Assembly: GCF_023700755.1 (NCBI RefSeq)
Contig: NZ_JAMKOJ010000012.1
Span: 35,492 to 99,491, forward strand
From: Allorhizobium sonneratiae
Lineage (GTDB): Bacteria > Pseudomonadota > Alphaproteobacteria > Rhizobiales > Rhizobiaceae
DNA length: 64,000 bases
Direction: 5' to 3'
Shown: one piece after another, positions 28,528-36,794 of the stretch
Layout of the letters: every line of letters begins with the position of its first letter
How positions within the stretch are numbered: position 1 is the stretch's first letter
Made by a program: the position numbers and the translations under genes
The notes under the pieces: model-generated
Seen by the model: the letters and a program-made list of their open reading frames with translations, nothing else
Told to the model about the DNA's origin: nothing
The model's database searches: none

Positions 28528-28556
28528 CAAAAGCGCGGCCGGTTTCAGCCGCGCTC
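28528..28556 (-). terminator. Probable terminator of asd
   Basis: On the minus strand an AGCGCGGC stem, short loop and GCCGCGCT are followed by TTTT. It lies between asd and the lytic transglycosylase gene and would end asd transcripts. Confidence 0.6.
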
Positions 28557-28593
28557 TGATCTGTTCAGTTTCGTTATCTTAAAGGTCAAACGG

Positions 28594-28608
28594 TTAAGCT
28601 TGAATTAA
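28594..28608. promoter_or_regulatory. CtrA-type binding site
   Basis: TTAAGCTTGAATTAA is an exact TTAA-N7-TTAA match to the full CtrA consensus of alphaproteobacteria. The second half is extended to TTAACCAT, the related 8-mer form. It lies 86 bp upstream of the lytic transglycosylase start. Confidence 0.55.
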
Positions 28609-28659
28609 CCATACAACCCCACCAGCACGTTTGAAAGCTGGCAGGACATCACCCGATCA

Positions 28660-29694
28660 TCAGGCCGCAAGCGTCTTCGGCTTGATCAGCGCCCGGTTGA
28701 TCAAAAGCTCAGCGATCTGCACAGCGTTGAGCGCTGCACCCTTACGCAGGTTGTCAGAAACAACCCACATGTTGAGACCGTTTTCAACCGTGGCATCCTC
28801 GCGGATACGCGAAATATAGGTGGCATCTTCGCCAGCGCATTCAACAGGGGTGATGTAACCGCCGTTTTCGTGGCTGTCGATAACGAGGCAACCCGGAGCT
28901 TCGCGCAGGATATCGCGGGCCTGATCAGCAGTGATTTCCTTTTCGAACTCGATATTGACCGATTCCGAATGGCCGATAAACACCGGAACGCGCACAGCCG
29001 TGCAGGTGACCTTGATCTTCGGATCGAGCATTTTCTTGGTTTCAGCCAGAACCTTCCATTCTTCCTTGGTATAGCCGTCTTCCATGAAGACATCGATATG
29101 CGGGATGACGTTGAAGGCGATGCGCTTGGTGAACTTCTTGTTCTCCACCGGATCGGCAACGAAAACGGCGCGTGTCTGGGTGAAAAGCTCGTCCATGCCT
29201 TCCTTGCCCGCACCCGAAACCGACTGATAGGTGGACACGACAACGCGCTTGATGGTGGCGACATCATGCAGCGGCTTCAGCGCCACAACGAGCTGGGCGG
29301 TCGAGCAATTCGGATTGGCGATGATGTTCTTCTTCGAGAAACCGACAATGGCGTCCGGATTGACTTCCGGAACGATCAGCGGCACCTCGAGATCATAACG
29401 CCAGGCCGAGGAATTATCGATGACGACGCAGCCTTGCTGACCAATCTTCGGCGACCACTTCTGCGACACCGTGCCGCCAGCCGACATCAGGCAGATATCC
29501 GTATCGGAGAAATCGTAGTTCTCCAGATTCTGCACTTTCAGAACCTTATCGCCAAAGGAGACTTCAGTGCCCTGCGACCGGGCCGAGGCGAGCGCCACGA
29601 CCTCGGAAGCTGGAAAACCGCGCTCGGAGAGAATATTCAGCATTTCGCGACCGACATTGCCGGTGGCGCCTGCGACTGCAACTTTGAAACCCAT
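28660..29694 (-). CDS. asd: Aspartate-semialdehyde dehydrogenase
   Basis: Reduces aspartyl phosphate to aspartate semialdehyde, the branch point to lysine, diaminopimelate, threonine and methionine. 344 residues. The NADP-binding N-terminus is VAVAGATGNVGREML, the nucleophile Cys130 is in NPNCSTAQLV, and the substrate-binding region TYQSVSGAGKEGMDELF is intact. It is monocistronic by spacing, with a terminator-like hairpin downstream. The long untranslated region upstream (592 bp to the next gene) is unusual for a housekeeping gene. Confidence 0.97.
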   Translation of the reverse strand: MGFKVAVAGATGNVGREMLNILSERGFPASEVVALASARSQGTEVSFGDKVLKVQNLENYDFSDTDICLMSAGGTVSQKWSPKIGQQGCVVIDNSSAWRYDLEVPLIVPEVNPDAIVGFSKKNIIANPNCSTAQLVVALKPLHDVATIKRVVVSTYQSVSGAGKEGMDELFTQTRAVFVADPVENKKFTKRIAFNVIPHIDVFMEDGYTKEEWKVLAETKKMLDPKIKVTCTAVRVPVFIGHSESVNIEFEKEITADQARDILREAPGCLVIDSHENGGYITPVECAGEDATYISRIREDATVENGLNMWVVSDNLRKGAALNAVQIAELLINRALIKPKTLAA

Positions 29695-29936
29695 GATCCT
29701 GCTCTCTTTCTGTCTCTCCTCGGGAGGGTGAGGGGGAAAGGGCGTTCAGCGCCTTTCCGGTCCCCGGCCTTGCCGGGGAGAGAGCGGGGGCCAGAGACGT
29801 CAGACGGTTTTGGTCGTCGTTTTGGCCTTGGTGGTGAGAAGAACGGCACAGGATTGAAGAGCGTGCAGCAAGACTGCCCGTACCCCATGTTCAACAGCAT
29901 TGTTCTGGCTGGCGAAACGCATCCCGTTATCCTTTC

Positions 29937-29959
29937 CCCGCCGGGTTTAGCGGGTTTTT
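29937..29959 (+). terminator. Terminator-like hairpin in asd upstream region
   Basis: CCCGC, a CGGGTTTA loop, and GCGGG are followed by TTTTT on the plus strand. No plus-strand gene precedes it, so it might end a small RNA or simply be a chance structure. Confidence 0.35.
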
Positions 29960-30203
29960 CCGTCATGTCAAGAAAAGTCATGATCGGATGCGTTCGGAAA
30001 ACCGGGCGCGATCTACGACGAAAGTCATAAGCCGAAAGCATCGCTCTCTAAAACCGATAAAATCTGGCACCTTATCCGTTAATTCGTCAATGCGGCATAA
30101 CAGCCTGCTGCAGAACATCTCGAAACCAGCCGGTTTCGGGGAGGTCGGCAGAAGGTCCCGGAGGAGGGGACGCCGCTTTTCGAAGAAACGCGCTTTCAAA
30201 CGA

Positions 30204-30219
30204 TGTTTCACGTGAAATA
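30204..30219. promoter_or_regulatory. parS-like centromere site 1
   Basis: TGTTTCACGTGAAATA differs from the ParB-binding consensus TGTTTCACGTGAAACA at one base. It lies 68 bp before the MHS transporter gene, about 17 kb from parB. Confidence 0.65.
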
Positions 30220-30286
30220 GCGCTTTCATGGAGATGGGGGCAGGGGCCGACAGGAGAGGCCGGTTGCCTTCAGGGGAGGATCAGCA

Positions 30287-32170
30287 ATGGCAAATGTCAC
30301 AAGCGTGCATGGCTCGTCACGGGGCATGACCGCCGAAGAGCGAAAGGTCATTTTCGCCTCATCGCTCGGCACCGTGTTCGAATGGTATGACTTCTATCTC
30401 TACGGATCACTGGCGCTTTATATCGGCTCCACCTTCTTTGCCCAGTATCCGGAAACCACCCGCAATATCTTCACGCTTCTGGCTTTTGCCGCCGGCTTTC
30501 TGGTGCGTCCCTTCGGCGCGCTGGTGTTTGGCCGACTGGGCGATCTTGTCGGGCGCAAATATACCTTCCTCGTTACCATTCTGATCATGGGCGCGTCGAC
30601 TTTTCTGGTCGGCCTGTTGCCGGGGTCAAATTCCATCGGCATCGCCGCGCCTGTCCTGCTGATCATTCTGCGATTGCTGCAGGGACTGGCCCTTGGTGGC
30701 GAATATGGCGGAGCGGCAACCTATGTGGCCGAACATGCCCCGCATGGGCGGCGCGGTTTCTATACCTCCTGGATCCAGACAACGGCGACGATGGGCCTGT
30801 TCCTGTCGTTGATCATCATCCTGTCGATCCAGACGATGATGGGCAAGGAGGCCTTTGCCGCCTGGGGCTGGCGCATTCCCTTCGTTCTCTCGGCTGTGCT
30901 TCTTGGCATTTCCGTCTGGATTCGCATGCAGATGAACGAATCGCCCGCCTTCAAAAAGATGAAGGAAGAGGGCAAGCATTCCAAAGCACCGATTTCGGAA
31001 GCCTTCGGCCAGTGGAAAAACGCCAAAATCGCCATTCTCGCACTGTTCGGCGCCGTCGCCGGTCAGGCCGTCGTCTGGTATGCAGGCCAATTCTACGCTC
31101 TGTTCTTCCTGCAGAACGTGCTGAAAGTCGAGTCCATGGCCGCCAATATCATGGTGGCGATCGCTCTGGCCATCGGCTCGCTGTTCTTCGTCGTTTTCGG
31201 TTGGCTCTCCGACAAGATCGGGCGCAAGCCGATTATCATGCTTGGCCTGTTCCTCGCCATGCTCACCTATTTCCCGCTGTTCAAGGCACTGACGTCTTCG
31301 GCCAATCCGGCGCTGGCCGAAGCCCAGGCCACCATCAGGGCCACGGTCACGGCTGATCCGAAGGATTGCAATTTCCAGTTCAACCCGACCGGCACGGCGA
31401 AATTCACCACATCCTGCGATATCGCAACAGCCCTTCTGACCAAGAATTCCGTGCCCTATACGGTGGTGCCGGCAGCGGCCGGAACGGTGGCCTCAATCAA
31501 GATCGGTGACACCCTGATTGCTGGCTATGATGCCATTCAGGCAGGCAGCAATGCCAAGGCACAGGATGCCGCCTTGCAGAAGAAGGTGAATGTCGCCCTT
31601 CAGAGCGCCGGTTTCCCGCTGGTGAGGAGCGCGGCCAAGGTGCCCGATGCCAAGCTGGAAAGCTTTCTGGCCGCCAATCCGGAGCTGAACCTCAAGGCGG
31701 ATCAGGTGCGCGAAGGGGCAAAAACCATGGTGCCGACGGCGGATCTCATCGCCGACAAACAGATCACCAAAGACGAGGCCGCCCAGACCGGCAGCGATCA
31801 GATGGCTGTCTATACGATTGCCCAGGGTGGTCCGTTCAAGATGGTCGCCAACCCCGATGAGGTGAAATGGCTGCCGACCATCGCCATCCTGACGGTCCTG
31901 GTGATCTATGTCACCATGGTCTATGGCCCGATTGCCGCCATGCTGGTGGAAATGTTCCCCACCCGCATCCGGTATACCGGCATGTCGCTGCCCTATCACA
32001 TCGGCAATGGCTGGTTCGGTGGTCTGCTGCCCGCCACCGCCTTTGCCATGAGTGCGGCGGAAGGCGATATCTATTACGGTCTCTGGTATCCGATCGTCAT
32101 TGCCGGCATGTCGTTCATCATCGGCATGATCTTCCTGAAGGAAACCCGCAACACCGAGATCGACGCCTGA
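30287..32170 (+). CDS. MHS-family MFS transporter with large soluble insertion
   Basis: A 627-residue metabolite:H+ symporter-type MFS protein (ProP/ShiA/KgtP group). The N-terminus shows ASSLGTVFEWYDFYLYG and GRLGDLVGRKYTF; LQGLALGGEYGGAATYVAEHAP is also typical. The second-half motif is GWLSDKIGRKPIIMLG. Between about residues 336 and 528 lies a hydrophilic insertion of about 190 residues, absent from standard 430-residue members. It carries two cysteines (KDCNF, TSCDIA) that could form a disulfide if it faces the periplasm. Membrane helices resume at LPTIAILTVLVIYVTMVYGP. The substrate is unknown; relatives move dicarboxylates, shikimate or osmolytes. A clear terminator follows. Confidence 0.88.
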   Translation: MANVTSVHGSSRGMTAEERKVIFASSLGTVFEWYDFYLYGSLALYIGSTFFAQYPETTRNIFTLLAFAAGFLVRPFGALVFGRLGDLVGRKYTFLVTILIMGASTFLVGLLPGSNSIGIAAPVLLIILRLLQGLALGGEYGGAATYVAEHAPHGRRGFYTSWIQTTATMGLFLSLIIILSIQTMMGKEAFAAWGWRIPFVLSAVLLGISVWIRMQMNESPAFKKMKEEGKHSKAPISEAFGQWKNAKIAILALFGAVAGQAVVWYAGQFYALFFLQNVLKVESMAANIMVAIALAIGSLFFVVFGWLSDKIGRKPIIMLGLFLAMLTYFPLFKALTSSANPALAEAQATIRATVTADPKDCNFQFNPTGTAKFTTSCDIATALLTKNSVPYTVVPAAAGTVASIKIGDTLIAGYDAIQAGSNAKAQDAALQKKVNVALQSAGFPLVRSAAKVPDAKLESFLAANPELNLKADQVREGAKTMVPTADLIADKQITKDEAAQTGSDQMAVYTIAQGGPFKMVANPDEVKWLPTIAILTVLVIYVTMVYGPIAAMLVEMFPTRIRYTGMSLPYHIGNGWFGGLLPATAFAMSAAEGDIYYGLWYPIVIAGMSFIIGMIFLKETRNTEIDA

Positions 32171-32196
32171 TCGATCGCAAGGAAACAGAAAACGGA

Positions 32197-32229
32197 ACGC
32201 CCGGAGAGATCTGCTCCGGGCGTTTTTTT
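32197..32229 (+). terminator. Intrinsic terminator after MHS transporter
   Basis: AACGCCCGGAG and its complement CTCCGGGCGTT around an AGATCTG-type loop are followed by a T-run. It overlaps the stop codon of the convergent PAP2 gene by two bases. Confidence 0.88.
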
Positions 32230-33061
32230 ATCGGCGGCGGATCAATCTTTGCCGAAGCACCGGCCAGCCGCCGTCAACCGCGCGAAACACATAACCGGCC
32301 CGGGCAAAGACCAGCGCCAGCATCAGGGAAAACCACGCGCCGAAACCAAGACCGGCAATCACGTCACCTGGAAAATGCGCCCCGACCATGACGCGCGACA
32401 TGCCCATCCACAAGGCACCGACCAGCAAGGCCAGCCGATAGCGCGGAAAAACCAGCGCCGCCATCATGAAGATCGCGCCAAATGTGGTGGAATGACCGGA
32501 AGGAAAGCTTTCGTAAAGCGACGAACCCGCCAGCGGCTGAAAGTGAAAAGCGCCATGCTCGGCAAAGACATAGGGACGGCCCCGGCCGATCAGCCGCTTG
32601 AGAAGATTGGCGGCAAGCCCTGACAGGGCAATCGAAGCGAAGAGATAAAGGCCGAACCAGGCCATGAACAGGGCACGCCCGCGCGCCATCACCGTTTCGG
32701 CCCGATACGCCACGGCAAGACCGCTCATGCCAAACAGGAAACTCAAAATCAGGCACCAATCGGCTTTGCCGAAACGGGTGCAGATTTGCGCAAAATGCTG
32801 AATGACGGGATTGGCGACAGGGCCTGCTTTGCCAACCGGCTGATCGAACACCACAGCCGACAGCAGAACCATCGATGCGACAACAAAGAGAAATGTCAGG
32901 GGATAGCTTTCGCCGACAACCTTTACCGGGTGACGCTTGCGAAACAGTTTTGGCCAATCGACCCTTTTGATCAAGCGACCGGGATTGCGCCTGCGGTGAA
33001 AATCGGACACATGCGTGACAATCGCTGCAATTTGTTTTTGCAGCCTATCGATAAACATCAT
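32228..33061 (-). CDS. PAP2-superfamily membrane phosphatase
   Basis: About 277 residues with several membrane segments. All three phosphatase signatures are present: KRLIGRGRP, PSGH in ESFPSGHSTTF, and SRVMVGAHFPGD, giving the catalytic His/Asp arrangement on the outer face of the inner membrane. Relatives dephosphorylate lipid A, undecaprenyl diphosphate or phosphatidylglycerophosphate. The basic N-terminus (RRRNPGRLIKRVDW) is cytosolic. The start is uncertain: ATG 33061 is used because a 12 bp stem-loop covers the region just upstream of the alternative ATG at 33085. Confidence 0.85.
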   Translation of the reverse strand: MMFIDRLQKQIAAIVTHVSDFHRRRNPGRLIKRVDWPKLFRKRHPVKVVGESYPLTFLFVVASMVLLSAVVFDQPVGKAGPVANPVIQHFAQICTRFGKADWCLILSFLFGMSGLAVAYRAETVMARGRALFMAWFGLYLFASIALSGLAANLLKRLIGRGRPYVFAEHGAFHFQPLAGSSLYESFPSGHSTTFGAIFMMAALVFPRYRLALLVGALWMGMSRVMVGAHFPGDVIAGLGFGAWFSLMLALVFARAGYVFRAVDGGWPVLRQRLIRRR

Positions 33062-33089
33062 GTTGGTTTTCCCGGGAAAGAGCATCAGC

Positions 33090-33119
33090 AACTGCCGTGC
33101 CTGTTATGGCACGGCAGTT
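33090..33119. repeat. Perfect 12 bp inverted repeat between leuB and PAP2 gene
   Basis: AACTGCCGTGCC (33090-33101) pairs with GGCACGGCAGTT (33108-33119) around a TGTTAT loop. It follows the leuB stop codon. There is no T-run on the minus strand, so it may be a factor-dependent terminator or a 3' stabilising hairpin. Confidence 0.6.
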
Positions 33120-33131
33120 ACGGGAAAACAA

Positions 33132-34244
33132 TTACTGCAGCAGAGCCTTGAATTCGGCAAGGATCGCATCGCCCATCTCGACGGTGCCTACCTGACGGCA
33201 GCCTTCACCCATGATGTCGCCGGTGCGGATGCCCTTGTCCAGAACCGTCGCAATCGCCTTTTCCAGCGCGTCGGCCTGAGCAACCTCGCCGAAGGAATAG
33301 CGCAGGCACATGGCGAAGGAGGCAATCATGGCAATCGGATTGGCCAGACCCTTGCCGGCAATGTCAGGGGCCGAACCATGCACAGGCTCGTACAACGCCT
33401 TGCGCTTGCCGGTCTTGGCATCCGGTGCGCCGAGCGAGGCGGACGGCAACATGCCGAGCGAACCGGTCAGCATGGCGGCAACGTCGGACAACATATCACC
33501 GAAAAGATTGTCGGTGACGATCACGTCGAACTGTTTCGGCGCGCGCACCAGCTGCATTCCGCCGGCATCGGCCAGCATGTGCGACAGGGCGACGTCGGCA
33601 TATTTCGCCTTGTGCGTTTCGGTGACCACCTGGTTCCACAACACGCCAGACTTCATCACATTGCGCTTTTCCATGGAGCAGACGGCATTCTTGCGGGTAC
33701 GGGCCAGCTCGAAAGCGACAGACGAAATGCGCTCGATTTCATAGGTGTCATAGACCTGCGTGTCGATGGCCCGCTTCTGACCATTGCCAAGATCGGTGAT
33801 CGTCTTCGGCTCACCGAAATAGACGCCGCCGGTCAGTTCGCGAACGATGAGAATGTCCAGCCCCTCGACAAGTTCCGGCTTGAGAGACGAAGCGGAGGCC
33901 AGTGCCGGATAGCAGATGGCCGGACGCAGATTGGCAAACAGCTCCAGATCCTTGCGCAACCGCAAAAGACCGGCTTCCGGGCGAACCTCATAAGGAACGT
34001 CATCCCATTTCGGTCCGCCAACGGCACCGAACAGCACAGCATCGGCGGCCAGAGCCTTGGCCATATCTTCTTCGGAAATCGCAACGCCATGGGCATCATA
34101 GGCCGAGCCGCCGACAAGACCCTCGTCCAGCACGAAACCGGAACCGAGATCCTCATTCATATAGGAAATGATCTTGCGGACTTCATTCATCGCCTCGGGA
34201 CCGATACCATCGCCGGGCAGAAGGAAAAGCGTGCGCGCTGTCAT
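33132..34244 (-). CDS. leuB: 3-isopropylmalate dehydrogenase
   Basis: Third committed enzyme of leucine synthesis: NAD-dependent oxidative decarboxylation of 3-isopropylmalate. 370 residues. Seen are [15 protein letters not shown] at the N-terminus, the substrate loop [16 protein letters not shown], the catalytic [10 protein letters not shown] with the later YDTYEIERI, and the metal-binding [20 protein letters not shown]. It is transcribed in the same direction as leuD but separated by 163 bp including a terminator-like hairpin, so it is probably a separate unit. Confidence 0.97.
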   Translation of the reverse strand: MTARTLFLLPGDGIGPEAMNEVRKIISYMNEDLGSGFVLDEGLVGGSAYDAHGVAISEEDMAKALAADAVLFGAVGGPKWDDVPYEVRPEAGLLRLRKDLELFANLRPAICYPALASASSLKPELVEGLDILIVRELTGGVYFGEPKTITDLGNGQKRAIDTQVYDTYEIERISSVAFELARTRKNAVCSMEKRNVMKSGVLWNQVVTETHKAKYADVALSHMLADAGGMQLVRAPKQFDVIVTDNLFGDMLSDVAAMLTGSLGMLPSASLGAPDAKTGKRKALYEPVHGSAPDIAGKGLANPIAMIASFAMCLRYSFGEVAQADALEKAIATVLDKGIRTGDIMGEGCRQVGTVEMGDAILAEFKALLQ

Positions 34245-34334
34245 GGGCTAACCTCTTTGATTGTCGTTGACGCGTTTTATCCGCCGAGGGGGCACACTTC
34301 AAGAACGCCGAAGATGAAAGCGGTACGCAGCCGC

Positions 34335-34364
34335 AAAAACAAAAGGCGGCCTCAATGGGCCGCC
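34335..34364 (-). terminator. Probable terminator of leuD
   Basis: On the minus strand GGCGGCC, a short loop and GGCCGCC are followed by TTTTGTTTTT. It lies between the stop of leuD and the start of leuB. Confidence 0.75.
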
Positions 34365-34407
34365 CTCATGCTGTTTCTGCTATGGTCTGACTGCAAGAGC
34401 AGCACTC

Positions 34408-35013
34408 TCAAGCCCAGGGGCGCGAGGTTGCCATGCCCTTTTCATAATCGGCAATGGCGGAGGATTTTTCCAGCGTCAGGCCGATGTCGTCGAGACCGTT
34501 GAGCAGGCAATGGCGCTTGAAAGCATCGATTTCAAAGGTAATTTTGCCGCCATCCGGCCCGGTGATTTCCTGGGCTTCGAGATCGACGCTCAGAACGGCG
34601 TTGGAACCGCGCTCGGCATCATCCATCAGCTTGTCCAGATCTTCCTGGCTGACGGTGATCGGCAAAATGCCGTTCTTGAAACAGTTGTTGTAGAAAATAT
34701 CGGCGAAGCTGGTGGAGATCACGCAGCGAATGCCGAAATCGAGAAGCGCCCAGGGCGCATGTTCACGCGAAGAGCCGCAGCCGAAATTGTCACCGGCAAC
34801 GAGGATTTTCGCATCGCGGTAAGCAGGCTTGTTCAGAACGAAATCCGGGTTTTCCGATCCGTCCTGGTTATAGCGGGCTTCGGCGAACAGGCCCGTACCC
34901 AGACCGGTCCGCTTGATCGTCTTCAGGTAATCCTTCGGGATGATCATGTCCGTGTCGATATTCACGACCGGAAGGGGCGCTGCAACGCCGGTCAGCTTGG
35001 TGAACTTGTCCAT
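34408..35013 (-). CDS. leuD: 3-isopropylmalate dehydratase small subunit
   Basis: With LeuC isomerises 2- to 3-isopropylmalate. The 201-residue length is the bacterial LeuD type. It has [22 protein letters not shown] near the N-terminus, the swivel-domain motif [17 protein letters not shown] and [18 protein letters not shown]. leuC is not in the window, as in other Rhizobiaceae where leuC is unlinked. AGGAG precedes the ATG at 35013. Confidence 0.96.
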   Translation of the reverse strand: MDKFTKLTGVAAPLPVVNIDTDMIIPKDYLKTIKRTGLGTGLFAEARYNQDGSENPDFVLNKPAYRDAKILVAGDNFGCGSSREHAPWALLDFGIRCVISTSFADIFYNNCFKNGILPITVSQEDLDKLMDDAERGSNAVLSVDLEAQEITGPDGGKITFEIDAFKRHCLLNGLDDIGLTLEKSSAIADYEKGMATSRPWA

Positions 35014-35119
35014 GTCTCACTCCTGCAAAAAAATCTGAACCGCAGTACCTTAAAAAAGCGGAGATTTGAAGGAGAATCTTGACCGGTTCAGTGCCGCACC
35101 GGGTAAAACGCCGATCAAC

Positions 35120-35359
35120 TTACATATCGATGATCGTGCCGTTGCCGTCATTCCAGATCCGCACTGGCTGGCGCGCCTGTTGTTTGCGTGCACGGGCATA
35201 AAGCGGCATCGGCTTTTGTTTCAGGGACATCATCCGCCAGCCGAGGGCAAGGCTCATCACCAGACCTGCGACCATGGTGAGGGAAAGAGTCATTGCCGCT
35301 GCAAGTGCTGCGACCACGACGCCAAGGCTGATCCATACCAGAGAGCGAAGAGTGTTCAT
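35120..35359 (-). CDS. Small membrane protein of unknown function (79 aa)
   Basis: A 79-residue protein with two hydrophobic segments (residues about 6-22 and 26-41) and a basic cytosolic tail ending RIWNDGNGTIIDM. The ATG at 35359 is chosen because AAAGG lies nine bases upstream; two earlier ATGs at 35365 and 35368 abut that box. It is on the leuD strand, 106 bp upstream of it. I do not recognise the family; small proteins of this kind often sit beside leuD in rhizobia. Confidence 0.68.
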   Translation of the reverse strand: MNTLRSLVWISLGVVVAALAAAMTLSLTMVAGLVMSLALGWRMMSLKQKPMPLYARARKQQARQPVRIWNDGNGTIIDM

Positions 35360-35483
35360 CGTCATCATCCTTTCACATGTTCAAGGTGGGGCTTCACCTT
35401 GGGCTTTGCAAGGGCTATTGCTGTGCCTCCTTGTCGCAGCCCGGGTGTCACAGGCCTGCCACTGCGGGCATCAGGAGAGGAAG

Positions 35484-36374
35484 ATGACGGAAGCATTGAC
35501 CCCACAAGAACGTTTCAGGCTACGCCGTTCCCTGCTGAGTGTGCCGGCGATCAATGCCCGCGCATTGGAAAAATCCCGAACTCTTCCGACAGACGGGGTG
35601 ATTTTCGATCTTGAGGATTCGGTCGCCGAAAGCGCCAAACAACTGGCCCGCGACAGTTTGAAGCAGTTTGCCGAAGGTCATGACAGGCCAGATCAGCAAT
35701 GGATTATCCGGATCAATGGCACGGACACCCCTCATCACGCAGCCGACCTTGCTCTGGTGCGGCAGTTGCAACCGGATGCCGTTCTTCTGCCCAAGGCGGA
35801 AAGCGTTGAAGCCTTGACGCAGTTGCGGGATCGGATCGGGAGTAGGTCTGAGCTTTGGGCCATGATCGAAACGCCGAAAGCCGTGCTCAAGGCCGCGGCC
35901 CTTGCGGAAGCGGCAGAAGACTGTGGCTTAACTTGCTTTGTCGTCGGTCTCAACGATCTGCGCAAGGAAACGCGCATCCCCGCCGATCCGAAGCGGCGCA
36001 CGCTTTTGCCTTTGTTGATGCAGGTGGTGCTGGCCGCCCGCGCCTATGGCCTCGACGTGATCGACAGCGTCTCCAACGATTTTCGCGACCTCGAAGCGTT
36101 CCAGGCCGAATGCACCGAGGGCCGCGCCATGGGCTTTGACGGCAAGATGCTGATCCATCCGAGCCAGATCGAGGCTGCCAATCGCGCCTTTGCTCCCAGT
36201 GCTGAAGACCTGGCCGAGGCAAGAGCCATCATCGCCGCCTTCAGCACGCCGGAAGCCGCCGCACTCAATGTCATCAACCACAATGGCCGGATGATCGAGC
36301 GGCTCCATGCCGAAGCAGCCGAACGTCTTCTGAAAACCTTTTCTCGCACAACAAACCAGGATGAACCGCAATGA
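35484..36374 (+). CDS. HpcH/HpaI aldolase / CitE-like lyase
   Basis: A 296-residue TIM-barrel protein of the citrate lyase beta / malyl-CoA lyase family. It has RRSLLSVPAINARALEKSRT at the N-terminus, FDLEDSVAESAK with metal-binding acidic residues, LPKAES, and the CoA-thioester-type GFDGKMLIHPSQIE. These enzymes cleave or form acyl-CoA thioesters of malate-like acids; in CitE-like stand-alone proteins the substrate is often unknown. AGGAGAGG precedes the ATG. The stop overlaps the start of the DUF1737 gene (ATGA), so the two are translationally coupled. Confidence 0.87.
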   Translation: MTEALTPQERFRLRRSLLSVPAINARALEKSRTLPTDGVIFDLEDSVAESAKQLARDSLKQFAEGHDRPDQQWIIRINGTDTPHHAADLALVRQLQPDAVLLPKAESVEALTQLRDRIGSRSELWAMIETPKAVLKAAALAEAAEDCGLTCFVVGLNDLRKETRIPADPKRRTLLPLLMQVVLAARAYGLDVIDSVSNDFRDLEAFQAECTEGRAMGFDGKMLIHPSQIEAANRAFAPSAEDLAEARAIIAAFSTPEAAALNVINHNGRMIERLHAEAAERLLKTFSRTTNQDEPQ

Positions 36375-36577
36375 AAGTCTATCGATTCCTCACCGGCCCG
36401 GACGATGCCTCCTTCTGCCACCGCGTGACCGATGCGCTGAACAAGGGCTGGGAACTGCATGGCGCCCCCAGCCTCTCCTTCAATGCTGCCACCAATCAGA
36501 TGCATTGCGGTCAGGCAGTCGTCAAAACCGTGCACGGCAAGGATTACGATCCGTCGATGAAGCTTGGCGAACAATAA
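36371..36577 (+). CDS. DUF1737 domain protein (68 aa)
   Basis: A 68-residue soluble protein. KVYRFLTGPDDASFCHRVTD and KGWELHGAPSLSFN match the DUF1737 family (short beta-alpha-beta domain, function unknown). It overlaps the CitE-like lyase gene by four bases, implying coupled expression. Confidence 0.88.
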   Translation: MKVYRFLTGPDDASFCHRVTDALNKGWELHGAPSLSFNAATNQMHCGQAVVKTVHGKDYDPSMKLGEQ

Positions 36578-36612
36578 TCAATCCCGGATGAGGGCTGACA
36601 CTCCTGCATAAT

Positions 36613-36760
36613 TCCTTAAACCGGAATCGGTTTAAGGTGAAAATTATTCAGCAAATTAAAAGTGTTACAGCGTCCTTTGTGCGCCATATATGGCGCACGG
36701 CGCTGTCGATGTTTCGTCATCCTCGGACCTGTCCCGAGGCTCTGCCGTCGTGACAAGCGC
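36613..36760. repeat. Composite rhizobial intergenic palindromic repeat
   Basis: Three palindromes in tandem: CCTTAAACCG/CGGTTTAAGG (36614-36637), the perfect 20-mer GTGCGCCATATATGGCGCAC (36679-36698) within a cagcg...cgctg frame, and CCTCGG...CCGAGG (36721-36738). The sequence style is that of dispersed elements seen many times per genome in Rhizobiaceae. It occupies the gap between convergent genes and can form strong RNA hairpins. Confidence 0.7.
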
Positions 36761-36766
36761 CTTCAA

Positions 36767-36793
36767 AAGAAGAAGGCCCCGTTTGGGGCCCTT
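36767..36793. terminator. Bidirectional terminator between DUF1737 and zincin genes
   Basis: GGCCCC, a GTTT loop and GGGGCC are flanked by CTTTT on the plus strand and TTCTTTT on the minus strand. It sits directly beside the stop of the metallopeptidase gene. Confidence 0.8.
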
Positions 36794-36794
36794 T

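Larger units (their letters stand above)
29695..30286. other. Long intergenic region upstream of asd and of MHS transporter
   Basis: 592 bp with no supported protein gene. It contains GC-rich inverted repeats (ccccggccttgccgggg around 29761-29780 and neighbouring gaaagggcgttcagcgcctttcc), a small hairpin followed by five T on the plus strand (29937-29959), and a parS-like palindrome at 30204. Divergent promoters must be here. A minus-strand frame (29637-30041) overlaps asd and shows no family features. Confidence 0.55.

Noticed and set aside
29637..30041. Possible leader-peptide frame upstream of asd (Cys- and Pro-rich stretch beginning MLLNMGYGQSCC)
   Set aside because: The frame runs into asd out of register, has no run of a regulatory amino acid, no attenuator hairpin follows in the right place, and no good ribosome binding site is seen.
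33015..34502. Open frame of 495 codons on the plus strand
   Set aside because: Antisense to leuB and leuD.
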